Shown: one piece after another, positions 49,626 to 58,897 of the stretch
Layout of the letters: each line of letters opens with the position of its first letter
Numbering within the stretch: the stretch's first letter is position 1
Origin: Pontibacillus yanchengensis
GTDB taxonomy: Bacteria > Bacillota > Bacilli > Bacillales > BH030062
Length of the DNA: 63,158 bases
NCBI RefSeq assembly: GCF_009856295.1
Contig: NZ_WMEU01000012.1
Span: 1 to 63,158 of the forward strand
Direction of reading: 5' to 3'
The notes under the pieces: model-generated
What the model was told of the DNA's origin: nothing
Databases searched by the model: none
What the model saw: the letters and a program-made list of their open reading frames with translations, nothing else
Program-made: the position numbers and the translations under genes

Positions 49626-51644
49626 TCATGTTCTTCTTCTATTATTGATTCGATCTACAGGTCGATGCTTAATAAAATCATTCGCATCTGCGCTTTTGCC
49701 CTGATACTCATTCTTAGTACCACTCGAATCAGTCACATATTTTCTAGAAGAAGGAGAAACTGTTCTTATGCCATCTTCTTGAGTACGAGTGCGAAACTCT
49801 TGTACCACCTTTTGACCTTTCTCTAGGTCTGCGTTTCCTTCTCCGTAATTTGATTTTCTAGTTAAATTACCTTCTGAATCTTTTTCAGCAAGATAGCTTC
49901 CATTAGATGTAGTAACGGTTGCATATATTTTATTATCACTTAAATCACTAAGAGATGGCTCTTTAAAACCCTGCGAAAACAAACTAGCCTTGTCTGCTCC
50001 CATTTGGTACCCAACATCTGGACCGAATGATGCAGTTCCTAAAGTTCCTAAAACCTTCTCATTGGTATCTTTTCTTACCGAGGCATCATTTCGATATTTA
50101 GATGAAACAGCAAATTCCTTTGTCCCTTTCCCAAGATTCTGAGCTAACGTTTTAGTGTTGGCACCTAGTTGTTTCGCTTTACCTTTTATATTTAATCCAC
50201 TATTAGGCATGCTGGGTACACCTTCAAAACCATTACCTTTGAATGCCTCAGCTGTTGCATTAACAGCATTGGATGATTTATTCATTAGAGCAGAGCTACC
50301 TCCATATCCGACAGCACCCGCACCGAAGCCAGCACCTTCACCAGCTTGAGAGCCTCCTTCAGCCATGAAGTGTTGAGCAACAGGAGATAATCCCATTCCT
50401 GCAAAGTTACCTCCCATTCTCCCCATAGCAGAACCAACTCCACCTGCTAGATGACCTGCAGTTTTCATGTTTCGAGCATATTTATTTGGAGTACGAGAAG
50501 CACCAGCTGTTCCGCCTCCGCCTGAAGCAGATTGTGCAGAACCTCCATACTGCTTACTTGATTGTTGTTGGTCATTTTGGCCTGAGCGTTCTTTATAAGC
50601 ATTTTTCACACCGTTTTTTGCGTCTCCAATAGCTCTCGCTCCATGCATTAGTGTTCCCATTCCTGCAGCAGTACCAGCCATAGTCAATTTACTAGCATTC
50701 TCACTAGTCGCTCCAAATGCAAACCGTAAACTCTCACTTATAGGAATAAACATAGACATTGCGATTAAGAAGGTAAGCCAGTTTATATCTTCACCAAACA
50801 TCCAAAAGTAAATCCAAAATAAGGCAGCATGAATGGACTGTGATAGAATTTGAGAATATAACTCTCGCATTCCAAACATCGTTAAGCCTACTAATTTCGG
50901 GAAAAACATCATGGAAATCCATAATGGAGCTAATATGATAAGTCCCGATACCATCAACATTCGCTGAATATAAAAGGCTTTAAACCATATTGCCACTCCT
51001 ACGGAGAAGAAACTTATAATTCCTTGTTCTATAAACCCAGCATCATCCGCTAAGTCCGTGAACTTTAAAGCTTCCCCTTCTTCTTCTCCATCGTTAGAAG
51101 CTAAAGCTTTAGCCCCCATATCCCTCATACTGGTTGGATCTTGCAACTGACTTTCAAACATTTGGACCGTATAATGGTTAAGTTGAATAAAAACCTCTAC
51201 TACCCCAAAGAAATTAAAGAGTAGTATGATTCCAAAAACGGATTTCAAACCTAAGTCTGCTAGATCATTTTTCATAGAAGGCGAGAAATTGGAATAAGCA
51301 GCTTGTACAAAGGATTTGACTATTGCCCCCATTAGGATTACCCCTACTACGAAAAAGACCATATTATAGCCTTGAACAATCGCATTTTGAAATTGCTCTT
51401 CGGTGTACATTCCTAATACTTTTCCTTCACTAGAATAAAAGACATGCCATGCAGGTTCATGAAGTCCTATAAAGGGTTCTAGTATCCATTCAAATAATTT
51501 CTTCATAACCCATTCCATCGGCGCTTCATACCATTTACCTTCAGCATGAACTGTATTATTTAGAGGGAAGAACAGAATTCCAAAGGTTAATATTAAAACG
51601 TACCAACTTCTTAGTTTTTGGTTAATTTGTTCCGTTCCCATCAT
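49626..51644 (-). CDS. VirB6/TrbL-like polytopic membrane protein
   Basis: A 672-residue protein with a signal-like start, five or more membrane segments between about residues 15 and 325, and a glycine-, serine- and alanine-rich soluble C-terminal half. This matches VirB6/TrbL-type channel proteins of Gram-positive T4SSs. The start overlaps the VirB4-like gene's stop as ATGA. The exact family depends on a profile search. Confidence 0.75.
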   Translation of the reverse strand: MMGTEQINQKLRSWYVLILTFGILFFPLNNTVHAEGKWYEAPMEWVMKKLFEWILEPFIGLHEPAWHVFYSSEGKVLGMYTEEQFQNAIVQGYNMVFFVVGVILMGAIVKSFVQAAYSNFSPSMKNDLADLGLKSVFGIILLFNFFGVVEVFIQLNHYTVQMFESQLQDPTSMRDMGAKALASNDGEEEGEALKFTDLADDAGFIEQGIISFFSVGVAIWFKAFYIQRMLMVSGLIILAPLWISMMFFPKLVGLTMFGMRELYSQILSQSIHAALFWIYFWMFGEDINWLTFLIAMSMFIPISESLRFAFGATSENASKLTMAGTAAGMGTLMHGARAIGDAKNGVKNAYKERSGQNDQQQSSKQYGGSAQSASGGGGTAGASRTPNKYARNMKTAGHLAGGVGSAMGRMGGNFAGMGLSPVAQHFMAEGGSQAGEGAGFGAGAVGYGGSSALMNKSSNAVNATAEAFKGNGFEGVPSMPNSGLNIKGKAKQLGANTKTLAQNLGKGTKEFAVSSKYRNDASVRKDTNEKVLGTLGTASFGPDVGYQMGADKASLFSQGFKEPSLSDLSDNKIYATVTTSNGSYLAEKDSEGNLTRKSNYGEGNADLEKGQKVVQEFRTRTQEDGIRTVSPSSRKYVTDSSGTKNEYQGKSADANDFIKHRPVDRINNRRRT

Positions 51645-53836
51645 GTAGGAATCACCTCTTGCTCTTCATCCTCATTATTGGTTGGCTCTTCTTCTGTAGA
51701 GAGAGGTGCCTTTTCACTTTCTTCAATCACATCCTCTTCTTCAAAAAATAGACCTTGATCCATCGAAGGCATTAAACCATTTTGCATGAGATATTCAGGA
51801 TCTGTATCAATAAAGGCACGCATATCATCCGAAACATCAATTTTCACAAAAGCGGATGAACCACCGACTCTTAGTACACATTCACCCTTAGACGTCTTAT
51901 CTTCATTCTCAGGAGGTTTACGAGCTATGATTTCTAATTCACCCTCAGACAACCCAAAAACAGATTGTAGCTCTGCTTTTTCTTCATCTTTTAACGCACC
52001 TAATCTTAGGAATATGGAGCTTGTAGCGTTTTTCACGACAGCTTCTCCATCTGGATCATCAAGAAACGGCTTAATATCCTGTGTAACAATATCTACTCCG
52101 GCATTATACTTACGTGAACGACGTGCCAGTTCTTCTACAAATTGCATGGCACCATCAACATGTTTCATTCGCCATGCTTCTTCTATTTTGAGGCGTTTTC
52201 TATACTTACGAAGAGAAGGTCTTTTGATAAAATACTCCCACCCTAATTGTGTTAGTACATGCATAACAAGGTCGTAAATATCTGAACCTTCAATCGCTTG
52301 AATATTAAAGTTCACCCAACATATATCATCAAGTAGATTATCAATTTTTTCTCCATTAAATTGCGTTTGGCCATCAAAGATTTTTCCATCGGGTTGGTCT
52401 CTCAAGTAACCTCTACATACTTTTAGGAGACGTTTAGCATCTGGGTCAGTAATCTCTTTATATGTAAGGTTCTCTAAGTCATACCCATCTGTACAATTCA
52501 ATAGGAAACGTTTATAGATATCCAGTAGAGTAAATTCTCGTTTCCGAGGCTTCTTGTGCTCTACATCCCCATTCGGTAGTCTTACAGGTCTTTTTTCAGC
52601 TTCATAAAGGGAAGTAGGGTCTTCTGTTATTCCCCAATCCGCAATTACATCTTTAATCGCTTCTTTAATAACAGCTTTTTCCTCTGGAGTAAGCCCACCT
52701 AGTAACTTGTTATAAAAGGTTAGGATATGTCCTTGTTTCTTTCCAATAGGCACGATTATCTCGCTTGTTTTTCTCCCGTCAGGTAAAGTCTTTTCGATTT
52801 CCTCTTCCGTTAAAGCGCAAATATTAATGGTACAATTTCCACCTTCTCTTATTTCAACTTCTTTACCACCTAATAGAGTACAAATAGGTCCGTTTTCTCC
52901 ATCAGGATCAATAGAAAAGATTCGGTATCCTAGTAAAACCTGACCACTTGATATATGTTTGTTACCAAACGATTTACCACTACCAGAAGTACCTGCGATG
53001 AGAGTTGAGTAGTTATCTAGATAAGGAGCAAATACGTTAAGGAACTCCATATTATTTGTGTGTATATTTGGTCCAACTGGTACTCCACCTGTAAATGGAA
53101 TCTTAGAAGAATAAAACGGGGATGCTGCCACAATTGCAGTACGATCAAAAAAACGTCGGTCCGTACCATCTGTTAAATGGTTATTAGATAGCGGGAGAGT
53201 TGATAACCAACCATCTCGCTGACGATTATAAAGAGGACGCAATGTATGTTCATTGTGTTGTAACGAATCCTGAATCAGCATTCCCATATTTTCTAAGGAC
53301 CGCTCATTTTCAGCGAACATCGTGACTGCCATTGTCCCTAAGAAACCATTATTATAGCCTTCTGATATTTCATCAAATAAGCGTTGAGCTTCAGCTTCTG
53401 CCTTTTGTGCTTCTTTTACTTCTAAATCATTTCCAGCTTTAGCAGCATTTAAAGCACGTGCCCCTTCATCTGTAACAGCTCGCTTATATTTTGAAACTGC
53501 CTGGTTTCTAGTAAGTTTGGAAATATGAAAATTAACATTTATAGAACCTGCTCTATAAAGAGTATCTAGTTCACCTGTTGCTAGACTTGTATTACCAAAG
53601 TCCAAAATATAACTACGGAAAGGATATTCTCCTCCTGCCTTAACATCACACTGGTACCCTCTATCTTTTGGTCGAACAGGTACATCAAAACCCGTTAATC
53701 CTATTTTGTTCATAAAATCAGAACGGTCATAACTCATCTCAAGTTGCTCTTTATTTCTTTTACTAGATTGTTTTTCCACCTGGTCATGTTCACTATGTTG
53801 TTCTTTTTTCTTTCGCTTAAATGGCCACAGTTTCAT
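51641..53836 (-). CDS. virB4: VirB4-type T4SS ATPase
   Basis: A 731-residue protein from the ATG at 53836 with AAGGAGG nine bases upstream. Walker A is AGTSGSGKSFGNKHI (281-295) and the KIEEAWRM region carries the acidic Walker B-like residues. RKYNAGVDIVTQDIKPFL and a typical VirB4 C-terminus follow. It energises the T4SS channel. It lies between an unknown T4SS subunit and the VirB6-like gene. The C-terminus is acidic and low complexity. Confidence 0.92.
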   Translation of the reverse strand: MKLWPFKRKKKEQHSEHDQVEKQSSKRNKEQLEMSYDRSDFMNKIGLTGFDVPVRPKDRGYQCDVKAGGEYPFRSYILDFGNTSLATGELDTLYRAGSINVNFHISKLTRNQAVSKYKRAVTDEGARALNAAKAGNDLEVKEAQKAEAEAQRLFDEISEGYNNGFLGTMAVTMFAENERSLENMGMLIQDSLQHNEHTLRPLYNRQRDGWLSTLPLSNNHLTDGTDRRFFDRTAIVAASPFYSSKIPFTGGVPVGPNIHTNNMEFLNVFAPYLDNYSTLIAGTSGSGKSFGNKHISSGQVLLGYRIFSIDPDGENGPICTLLGGKEVEIREGGNCTINICALTEEEIEKTLPDGRKTSEIIVPIGKKQGHILTFYNKLLGGLTPEEKAVIKEAIKDVIADWGITEDPTSLYEAEKRPVRLPNGDVEHKKPRKREFTLLDIYKRFLLNCTDGYDLENLTYKEITDPDAKRLLKVCRGYLRDQPDGKIFDGQTQFNGEKIDNLLDDICWVNFNIQAIEGSDIYDLVMHVLTQLGWEYFIKRPSLRKYRKRLKIEEAWRMKHVDGAMQFVEELARRSRKYNAGVDIVTQDIKPFLDDPDGEAVVKNATSSIFLRLGALKDEEKAELQSVFGLSEGELEIIARKPPENEDKTSKGECVLRVGGSSAFVKIDVSDDMRAFIDTDPEYLMQNGLMPSMDQGLFFEEEDVIEESEKAPLSTEEEPTNNEDEEQEVIPT

Positions 53837-54692
53837 TATCTTCAACCTCCTTATCAGTGGTTTCTTCCTCTTCTATATAAATGGCATCCCTTTTATATTC
53901 ACTATTTACAAAAGGAGATAGGATACCATCTTTTCTCATAAGAGACTTAAAGTGTTCAAGAGATCCATTCTTTTTATTTACTGCAAAATATAAAGCTTCA
54001 TATAGGTCATATTCTCCGCAAACTCTTGAACGACCACCCATGCTTTCATAATTTCGTTTTATGGTTCCACCAATACGTTCAAATTCGTTTTGAACCTTTA
54101 AAATAAGAGCATCCTCATCCAAATCCTCAATAATATTCTCTTTATAGGTTATAGGTATTAAAAAGTAATTCTGGTAAGCAAAATCATCTACGGTTTCTTG
54201 CCATGACTCCATGTATGGGAAAAACATGGATTGAGCATACTTTTGGGCTATGGGGTTTAATTCATGAAACGATTCATCATATGGTTGAAGTTGCTCTGAT
54301 AAGTCGATAGGTCTTGATTGCAAGTGCTGAATAATTTCAACCTCTCTACCAGGACCAAGATTCAACTGAGCCAATAGGGTTTCATATGCTTTATCAGTTT
54401 GCTCTTGTTCATTATGACTGCGAAGTAAATAGTTAATCGGTTCTGTCTTTATGGCTCCTAAAAAGACGCGATCCTTATTATTGGATTTCAACTCTACAAC
54501 TGAACCTAGTAATTGTTTCACCCCAATTAAGTCCTTAAAGTCCCCTTCTATTGGAGACGCATTAGGAACATCATGGTTAACTTGTTTCTTCTTTTTCTTC
54601 TTCCATTTGAAGGGATAAGGCTTTCCTACAATAGGGAAGTAAAATAGGAATAGGATTCCCCCTACAAACAAAAGCATAATAATATTATCCAT
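53817..54692 (-). CDS. conjugation operon protein, unknown
   Basis: A 291-residue protein with an N-terminal membrane segment (IIMLLFVGGILFLFYFPIVG), then a lysine patch and a soluble alpha/beta domain. GGAGGAAATAAG precedes the ATG and the 3' end overlaps virB4. The position between PrgI-like and VirB4 genes is typical of poorly characterised but conserved T4SS accessory proteins in Gram-positive plasmids. Confidence 0.65.
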   Translation of the reverse strand: MDNIIMLLFVGGILFLFYFPIVGKPYPFKWKKKKKKQVNHDVPNASPIEGDFKDLIGVKQLLGSVVELKSNNKDRVFLGAIKTEPINYLLRSHNEQEQTDKAYETLLAQLNLGPGREVEIIQHLQSRPIDLSEQLQPYDESFHELNPIAQKYAQSMFFPYMESWQETVDDFAYQNYFLIPITYKENIIEDLDEDALILKVQNEFERIGGTIKRNYESMGGRSRVCGEYDLYEALYFAVNKKNGSLEHFKSLMRKDGILSPFVNSEYKRDAIYIEEEETTDKEVEDNETVAI

Positions 54693-54693
54693 C

Positions 54694-54999
54694 TTATTTC
54701 CTCCATACTCCCGATTGGGCTTTTCTGTGCTTTAAAACATATAGAATGTGCCTGTCTAAGAAATAACCTGAATCTTTATTCTTCAAAAAAGCAAAAACGA
54801 TTAGCGGTGCGATAATAGGTAAAACCAATAAACATAATATAAACCCCATCATAAATGGAAATTTTCCACTGAATACTATTTCTGAGGTGATGGTTATGTA
54901 TATTACACCTGCAACTAGAGCATAAATACCCTGCCTCCATGACATTCCTTTGATAACTTTCCGCTCTTTTTCCGTATCAAAAGGCATCTTTGTTCTCAT
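54694..54999 (-). CDS. PrgI-like T4SS membrane subunit
   Basis: A 101-residue protein from the ATG at 54999, preceded by GAGAGGAGAAACC; longer starts lie in the upstream terminator region. Two membrane segments near residues 24-42 and 48-72 and a basic C-terminus (FLDRHILYVLKHRKAQ) match the PrgI/TcpE-like (VirB3-type) family, which sits next to VirB4. Confidence 0.75.
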   Translation of the reverse strand: MRTKMPFDTEKERKVIKGMSWRQGIYALVAGVIYITITSEIVFSGKFPFMMGFILCLLVLPIIAPLIVFAFLKNKDSGYFLDRHILYVLKHRKAQSGVWRK

Positions 55000-55025
55000 G
55001 GTTTCTCCTCTCTTTCTCTTTGTAA

Positions 55026-55056
55026 TAAAACCCCCTACATAAAGCGTAGGGGGTAG
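55026..55056 (-). terminator. terminator between pilin-like and PrgI-like genes
   Basis: On the minus strand CCCCCTAC pairs with GTAGGGGG and is followed by TTTTATT. Partial termination here would raise pilin mRNA over the rest of the operon. Confidence 0.8.
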
Positions 55057-55081
55057 GTTTATCAAACAATCAGTATATTAA

Positions 55082-55504
55082 TTACATGAAAGGCGAGTTA
55101 AGTAATAACGGTGCAATAAATCCAGCAGACTGTGACTGGTCAATGATGTAATTTGCAATATCTGGAGCCTTCATAACTCCGATGATACCAATAACCCCAC
55201 TAATTGCTGCACCTACTCCAAGTGCTCTCTTTTGAGCATTTCCTAGAGACATTCCAATGATGATAAATGCTACTACAATCGAAATAACGACGAGAATTGC
55301 ACCAATCATTCGAATATTGTCTATCCAGTCATAAAGAATTTGTTGTACATTCTCTACACTATCGCCCCCACTACCTCCTGGGATAGTGATATCTGTGTCT
55401 GCTGACACACGTTCCACATTACTTACGAAATTTAATAAGGCCATTAGTAAAACAGCAGATCCATAAGTAAAGGTCTTTTTCATCATCATGATTCCTTTTT
55501 TCAT
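55082..55504 (-). CDS. VirB2/TrbC-like pilin subunit
   Basis: A 140-residue protein. A signal peptide (about residues 8-36) is followed by a short acidic-glycine segment (PGGSGGDS) and two hydrophobic helices (about 65-88 and 95-110), the VirB2/TrbC layout. It is the first gene behind leader I, heading the T4SS operon. The start at 55504 has GGAGGG 10 bases upstream; an ATG at 55489 is also possible. Confidence 0.75.
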   Translation of the reverse strand: MKKGIMMMKKTFTYGSAVLLMALLNFVSNVERVSADTDITIPGGSGGDSVENVQQILYDWIDNIRMIGAILVVISIVVAFIIIGMSLGNAQKRALGVGAAISGVIGIIGVMKAPDIANYIIDQSQSAGFIAPLLLNSPFM

Positions 55505-55531
55505 CCTTCTCTTTCCCTCCTAAATTTGACG

Positions 55532-55643
55532 AAAAAAAACACAAATCCAAACCTCTGCTAGATACAGAGATTGAATTTGCGTTTTCCGCCTGCGTTTTAT
55601 TTAATTCTATTCGTATTCTACTAAAAATTCATGGGAAAAACAA
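55532..55643 (-). promoter_or_regulatory. promoter plus class II leader I
   Basis: The promoter has -35 TTGTTT (55638-55643), a 17-base spacer and -10 TAGAAT (55615-55620). AGGCGGAAAACGCAAATTC pairs with GGATTTGTGTTTTTTTT around an inner CTCTG..CAGAG hairpin. It controls the T4SS operon. Confidence 0.82.
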
Positions 55644-55687
55644 GTATAATTGTGGGCGAAAAGGTTGATATTTCCTAAATATGTAGT

Positions 55688-55715
55688 AATATAATACATA
55701 TATATGTATTATATT
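55688..55715. promoter_or_regulatory. 28-base perfect palindrome, probable operator (copy 2)
   Basis: Identical to the palindrome at 30120-30147 (half-site AATATAATACATAT). It overlaps the probable -10 of the plus-strand gene at 55748 and lies in the divergent region with leader I, so one regulator may control surface and mating genes together. Confidence 0.75.
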
Positions 55716-55747
55716 ATGAATTGCACCTAGTAAGGAGGTCTTATAAT

Positions 55748-56269
55748 ATGCGTTTACTTGGAAGTATTTTTATGATTTTTGGATTCCTCTTTTTAGCTTC
55801 TAAAATCCCTGAGTTCATTCACCTTATGATTGATTGGAACCTAGTACCAGATGAACCAGCGTTTCGTAACAACATCATGTATCAATTTGGAGCTTTACTT
55901 GCTCTATACATTGAATTGATCATTATCGGTCTTATCTGTGTATCAATTATGCTGATTTATTCCAAGTTCCTAGATTCTAAGTATCATAGAGCCGTAAATA
56001 AAGCAGCTGATCAGTCCTATAAGCAATATGGTACAGAGTTGCTATATTTCACATTTTTGGATGAAAAGTATCATCAAAATGAGAATTTTTATATTTCACA
56101 CTATCCGTACCACCTTATCAGAAGTTATGAATTAGAAAATGGCATTGTTTCTCCTACTGAACCTGAACCTCAACGGACAGACGAAGAATTAAAAATAGCA
56201 TATGAGACTTACAGAAAAGAACTAGGATTGCCAGCAGTCAAACATGAGTTATTTTCATTAAATGTATAA
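55748..56269 (+). CDS. two-helix membrane protein, unknown
   Basis: A 173-residue protein from the ATG at 55748 with AAGGAGG just upstream. Membrane segments are near residues 4-26 and 42-68, followed by a soluble C-terminal domain with charged and aromatic residues. It is divergent from the T4SS operon and behind the palindromic operator, suggesting a regulated surface or exclusion-type function. The family is unknown. Confidence 0.62.
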   Translation: MRLLGSIFMIFGFLFLASKIPEFIHLMIDWNLVPDEPAFRNNIMYQFGALLALYIELIIIGLICVSIMLIYSKFLDSKYHRAVNKAADQSYKQYGTELLYFTFLDEKYHQNENFYISHYPYHLIRSYELENGIVSPTEPEPQRTDEELKIAYETYRKELGLPAVKHELFSLNV

Positions 56270-56282
56270 AGGATGGTTAGGT

Positions 56283-56486
56283 ATGAGAAAATCATTAGCA
56301 TTATTATTTATAGGAATTGCCCTATTAGGGGGATGTTCATCATTAGAAGATGCAGAAAAACTTACGAACAAAGCGGGTGAAGTAGCAAAGCAAGCAGATA
56401 CACTTGGAGATAAAGTCAAGAAAGCCATTAAGAGTCTTCAACGTGCAGGTTTTGTAGTCACTTATCGCCACAGTCGGCTTAGATGA
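56283..56486 (+). CDS. small lipoprotein
   Basis: A 67-residue protein from the ATG at 56283, preceded by AAAGGATGG. A signal peptide and lipobox (IALLGGCSS) predict an N-terminal lipid-linked cysteine, followed by a helical, lysine-rich mature part. Such small lipoproteins next to mating genes can act in entry exclusion, but nothing here proves it. Confidence 0.6.
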   Translation: MRKSLALLFIGIALLGGCSSLEDAEKLTNKAGEVAKQADTLGDKVKKAIKSLQRAGFVVTYRHSRLR

Positions 56487-56514
56487 GTAATGAAATAAAT
56501 ATCCAAGGGATTCA

Positions 56515-56551
56515 GGGGTTTTTTTAAAAAGCAAAAAAATCCCCTTTATTT
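56515..56551 (+). terminator. terminator after the small lipoprotein
   Basis: GGGGTTTTTTT pairs with AAAAAAATCCCC and is followed by TTTATTT. Confidence 0.8.
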
Positions 56552-56599
56552 AGTGCGTCTTTTAAATAGTAATTATTTTCAGGGTAGCCTATTTAAAAG

Positions 56600-58603
56600 T
56601 TAATATTTACTTATTATCTTAAAATCATCTTTTTTCACCAGAGATTGCTCTTGACTTATTTGTGACGTTACGTATTCATTATCTTCTTTATTGTGTATCG
56701 CCGAGCTTTTCTTTTTTTCAATTTTTTTCTCTTGAAGTTCTTGAATGCCTCTAATAAATAATTGCATAGTAACAGAGCAAATAATATAGGCAAGTAGAGC
56801 CCATATTATTAACCAATGCTTTCCTGTAAGTATCGCATCCTTATTAGCACCTATGATTCCTGCCCACTCATGGGTGAAACTTCTTTGAGGCATATTATAT
56901 TTTTCTTGTATTGTACCTCCAAAAAATAACTCGAAAACTCCTAAATGTATAAAAATGGTTAATACTTGGTTGAATTGTCTACCGAATAAAAGCGCTAATC
57001 TTTGGCCAATGTTTGGGAGTATGTGTTTTTTTAAAATCCATAATCTCCCACCCCCCAATATTTTTGAACTTTCTACATATTCAAAATTCATTGCATCTTT
57101 AATTTCATTACCTATTAGAACAGAAGTTAATGGAATTACAAGTACAGTTAATATTGTAATTTCTATAATTATTCTCCCTGTTAAATCATACATCCATATT
57201 TCAGAATTAGTATTGATTAAAACAGGTCTTAATAATATGAATGCAATGACTGTTAATGGGATAAAATGGATTGAATCGGTTATTTTTTCAAATATCTTTT
57301 GTGTTTTTTGATTCAAAATAAAAGCATAAATTACACCAAACAAAAAACCAATAACAATTCTTAATGTAACAATTATAAGTGCCCCTAAAATAGTGTATTT
57401 TGCCCCTACTATTAATTGATCTAGAATACTAAATCCATAATGGTCTGAACCTAATAAAAACGGATTACCTGGTGGATGAGGAGGACCACCTTCTATCCCT
57501 CCGTTTTCGTTTGTTCTAAACCGTACTTGTTTTATAGGTTTATTGGACATTATTGTAAAAATGATACTATATACTACAATGCCAAACAGAAAAGTGAAAC
57601 CTAACATAAATTTTAAATTCTTAAAAAGCTTAAAAATATTTTTAAGAAAAATTAACGATTTCATTGGATTTATAAAACTAAAATTAAATAACTTCATGTT
57701 TTTTACATATTCAAGAAAATTCCTCTCTGAAAATACACTATTACTCACTATGTTAGTATTTTCATCTTTTCTATATACCAATTCTATAATACTATATAAT
57801 ATGAAGAATGGTGTGAATATCATTATTAATGTACCTGCTATTGTAATGGGACGAAAATCTAATGTTAAGTAGTATGTAATATCATTTATATTGTATAATC
57901 TTCCAATTACAAAAAGGCTTGATAAAGTTGCCCAAATTATTACTTTTGAATGATAAAGTATCTTGGTTATTATATTTCTTAGTATGTGTTTAACATATAT
58001 GGAAATCCAGTTTAAACCTTTACTTTTTGCGAGTTGAATATATGGTTTTTCTTCTTCTTCTATAATTAAAATTAAAACTAATTTAAACATAGATATGAAT
58101 GGAAGTATTGCTACAGTAAGAATAGGAGCAATAAATATCTTATTTTCTATACCCAGGGCACCAATTCCTATTATGTCTATTCCGAACTTCTGATAACCAT
58201 AAACAACTAATAATTGAAATAAATATGCAAAAACAACATCTGGCAATGTCTCAATTGCACTTAAACTATTTAACACTATATTTTTCAGATACATTTTGCT
58301 TCTTTGCACTACACATACTAATATTAAAGCTGTTAGAAAACCCACCACAAGAGCACCTATAAGTATTTGCATAGAATAAATGAATGGCTCCCATAAAAAT
58401 TGAAAAATAGGTTCAGGTTTTCCTTTATAAATAAATACCCATTTTGATGGCGTTATAAATTGAGGGATAATAGTATCCTTTAGACCTATTAAAATACTCT
58501 TGATGTTTCCTACTTGAATAATAAAAGGCACTATACTTATAAATATTATCCCTAATACTCCAGTAAGATAGTATAATAAATATTTTAATAATGTTCTAAA
58601 CAC
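56600..58603 (-). CDS. fused OppB/OppC-like ABC permease
   Basis: A 667-residue polytopic protein. The N-terminal half (about 1-280) has the OppB/DppB order with LNSLSAIETLPDVVFAYLFQ. The C-terminal half (about 380-630) has an OppC/DppC-like loop (EYVESSKILGGGRLWILKKH). Opp-type importers normally have two separate permeases, so the fusion is unusual. The start is GTG at 58603 with a weak GAAG upstream. No matching Opp ATPase or binding protein is visible in the window, so partners may be elsewhere. Confidence 0.75.
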   Translation of the reverse strand: MFRTLLKYLLYYLTGVLGIIFISIVPFIIQVGNIKSILIGLKDTIIPQFITPSKWVFIYKGKPEPIFQFLWEPFIYSMQILIGALVVGFLTALILVCVVQRSKMYLKNIVLNSLSAIETLPDVVFAYLFQLLVVYGYQKFGIDIIGIGALGIENKIFIAPILTVAILPFISMFKLVLILIIEEEEKPYIQLAKSKGLNWISIYVKHILRNIITKILYHSKVIIWATLSSLFVIGRLYNINDITYYLTLDFRPITIAGTLIMIFTPFFILYSIIELVYRKDENTNIVSNSVFSERNFLEYVKNMKLFNFSFINPMKSLIFLKNIFKLFKNLKFMLGFTFLFGIVVYSIIFTIMSNKPIKQVRFRTNENGGIEGGPPHPPGNPFLLGSDHYGFSILDQLIVGAKYTILGALIIVTLRIVIGFLFGVIYAFILNQKTQKIFEKITDSIHFIPLTVIAFILLRPVLINTNSEIWMYDLTGRIIIEITILTVLVIPLTSVLIGNEIKDAMNFEYVESSKILGGGRLWILKKHILPNIGQRLALLFGRQFNQVLTIFIHLGVFELFFGGTIQEKYNMPQRSFTHEWAGIIGANKDAILTGKHWLIIWALLAYIICSVTMQLFIRGIQELQEKKIEKKKSSAIHNKEDNEYVTSQISQEQSLVKKDDFKIISKY

Positions 58604-58663
58604 ATTATCAACTTCATTTCTTTATAAAATTTTATTAAATGGTGAAAGCACTTGAATATTTTC

Positions 58664-58691
58664 AAAGGGAAGAGAAGAAACTCTTCCCTTT
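58664..58691 (-). other. hairpin after the second peptide copy
   Basis: On the minus strand AAAGGGAAGAG pairs perfectly with CTCTTCCCTTT around TTTCTT, with no T run. It may be a partial terminator or RNA stabiliser of the kind found after bacteriocin precursor genes. Confidence 0.6.
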
Positions 58692-58702
58692 AGGTAGTAG
58701 TA

Positions 58703-58850
58703 TTAATTAAACCCACCACAGCCACAGTGGATGTCAATAACGTGGCTAATTAATTTCTCCAGCTTCGCACTCATTTGTAGTACATTCCAATAATTACAAT
58801 CAGCTGTTTTAGATTCGACAATGTTATCTGCCTAAACTCACTTCCTTTCA
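58703..58850 (-). pseudogene. decayed or diverged second copy of the cysteine-rich precursor peptide
   Basis: The DNA is related to the peptide gene at 62422-62595. It keeps TADCNY, the DNA of the ECTTNECEAG part and the C-terminal IHCGCGGFN, but a region of about 35 bases is missing and small indels shift the middle out of frame. One frame reads from the DNIVESKTADC segment to IHCGCGGFN without a stop but lacks a start; an internal ATG at 58774 could make a 23-residue peptide MSAKLEKLISHVIDIHCGCG. It is probably a pseudogene, with a short functional peptide as the alternative. Confidence 0.6.
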
Positions 58851-58897
58851 AATTTAGGCCAGTGCAATCTAATAAAAACTTCCATTAAGTTAAATTG

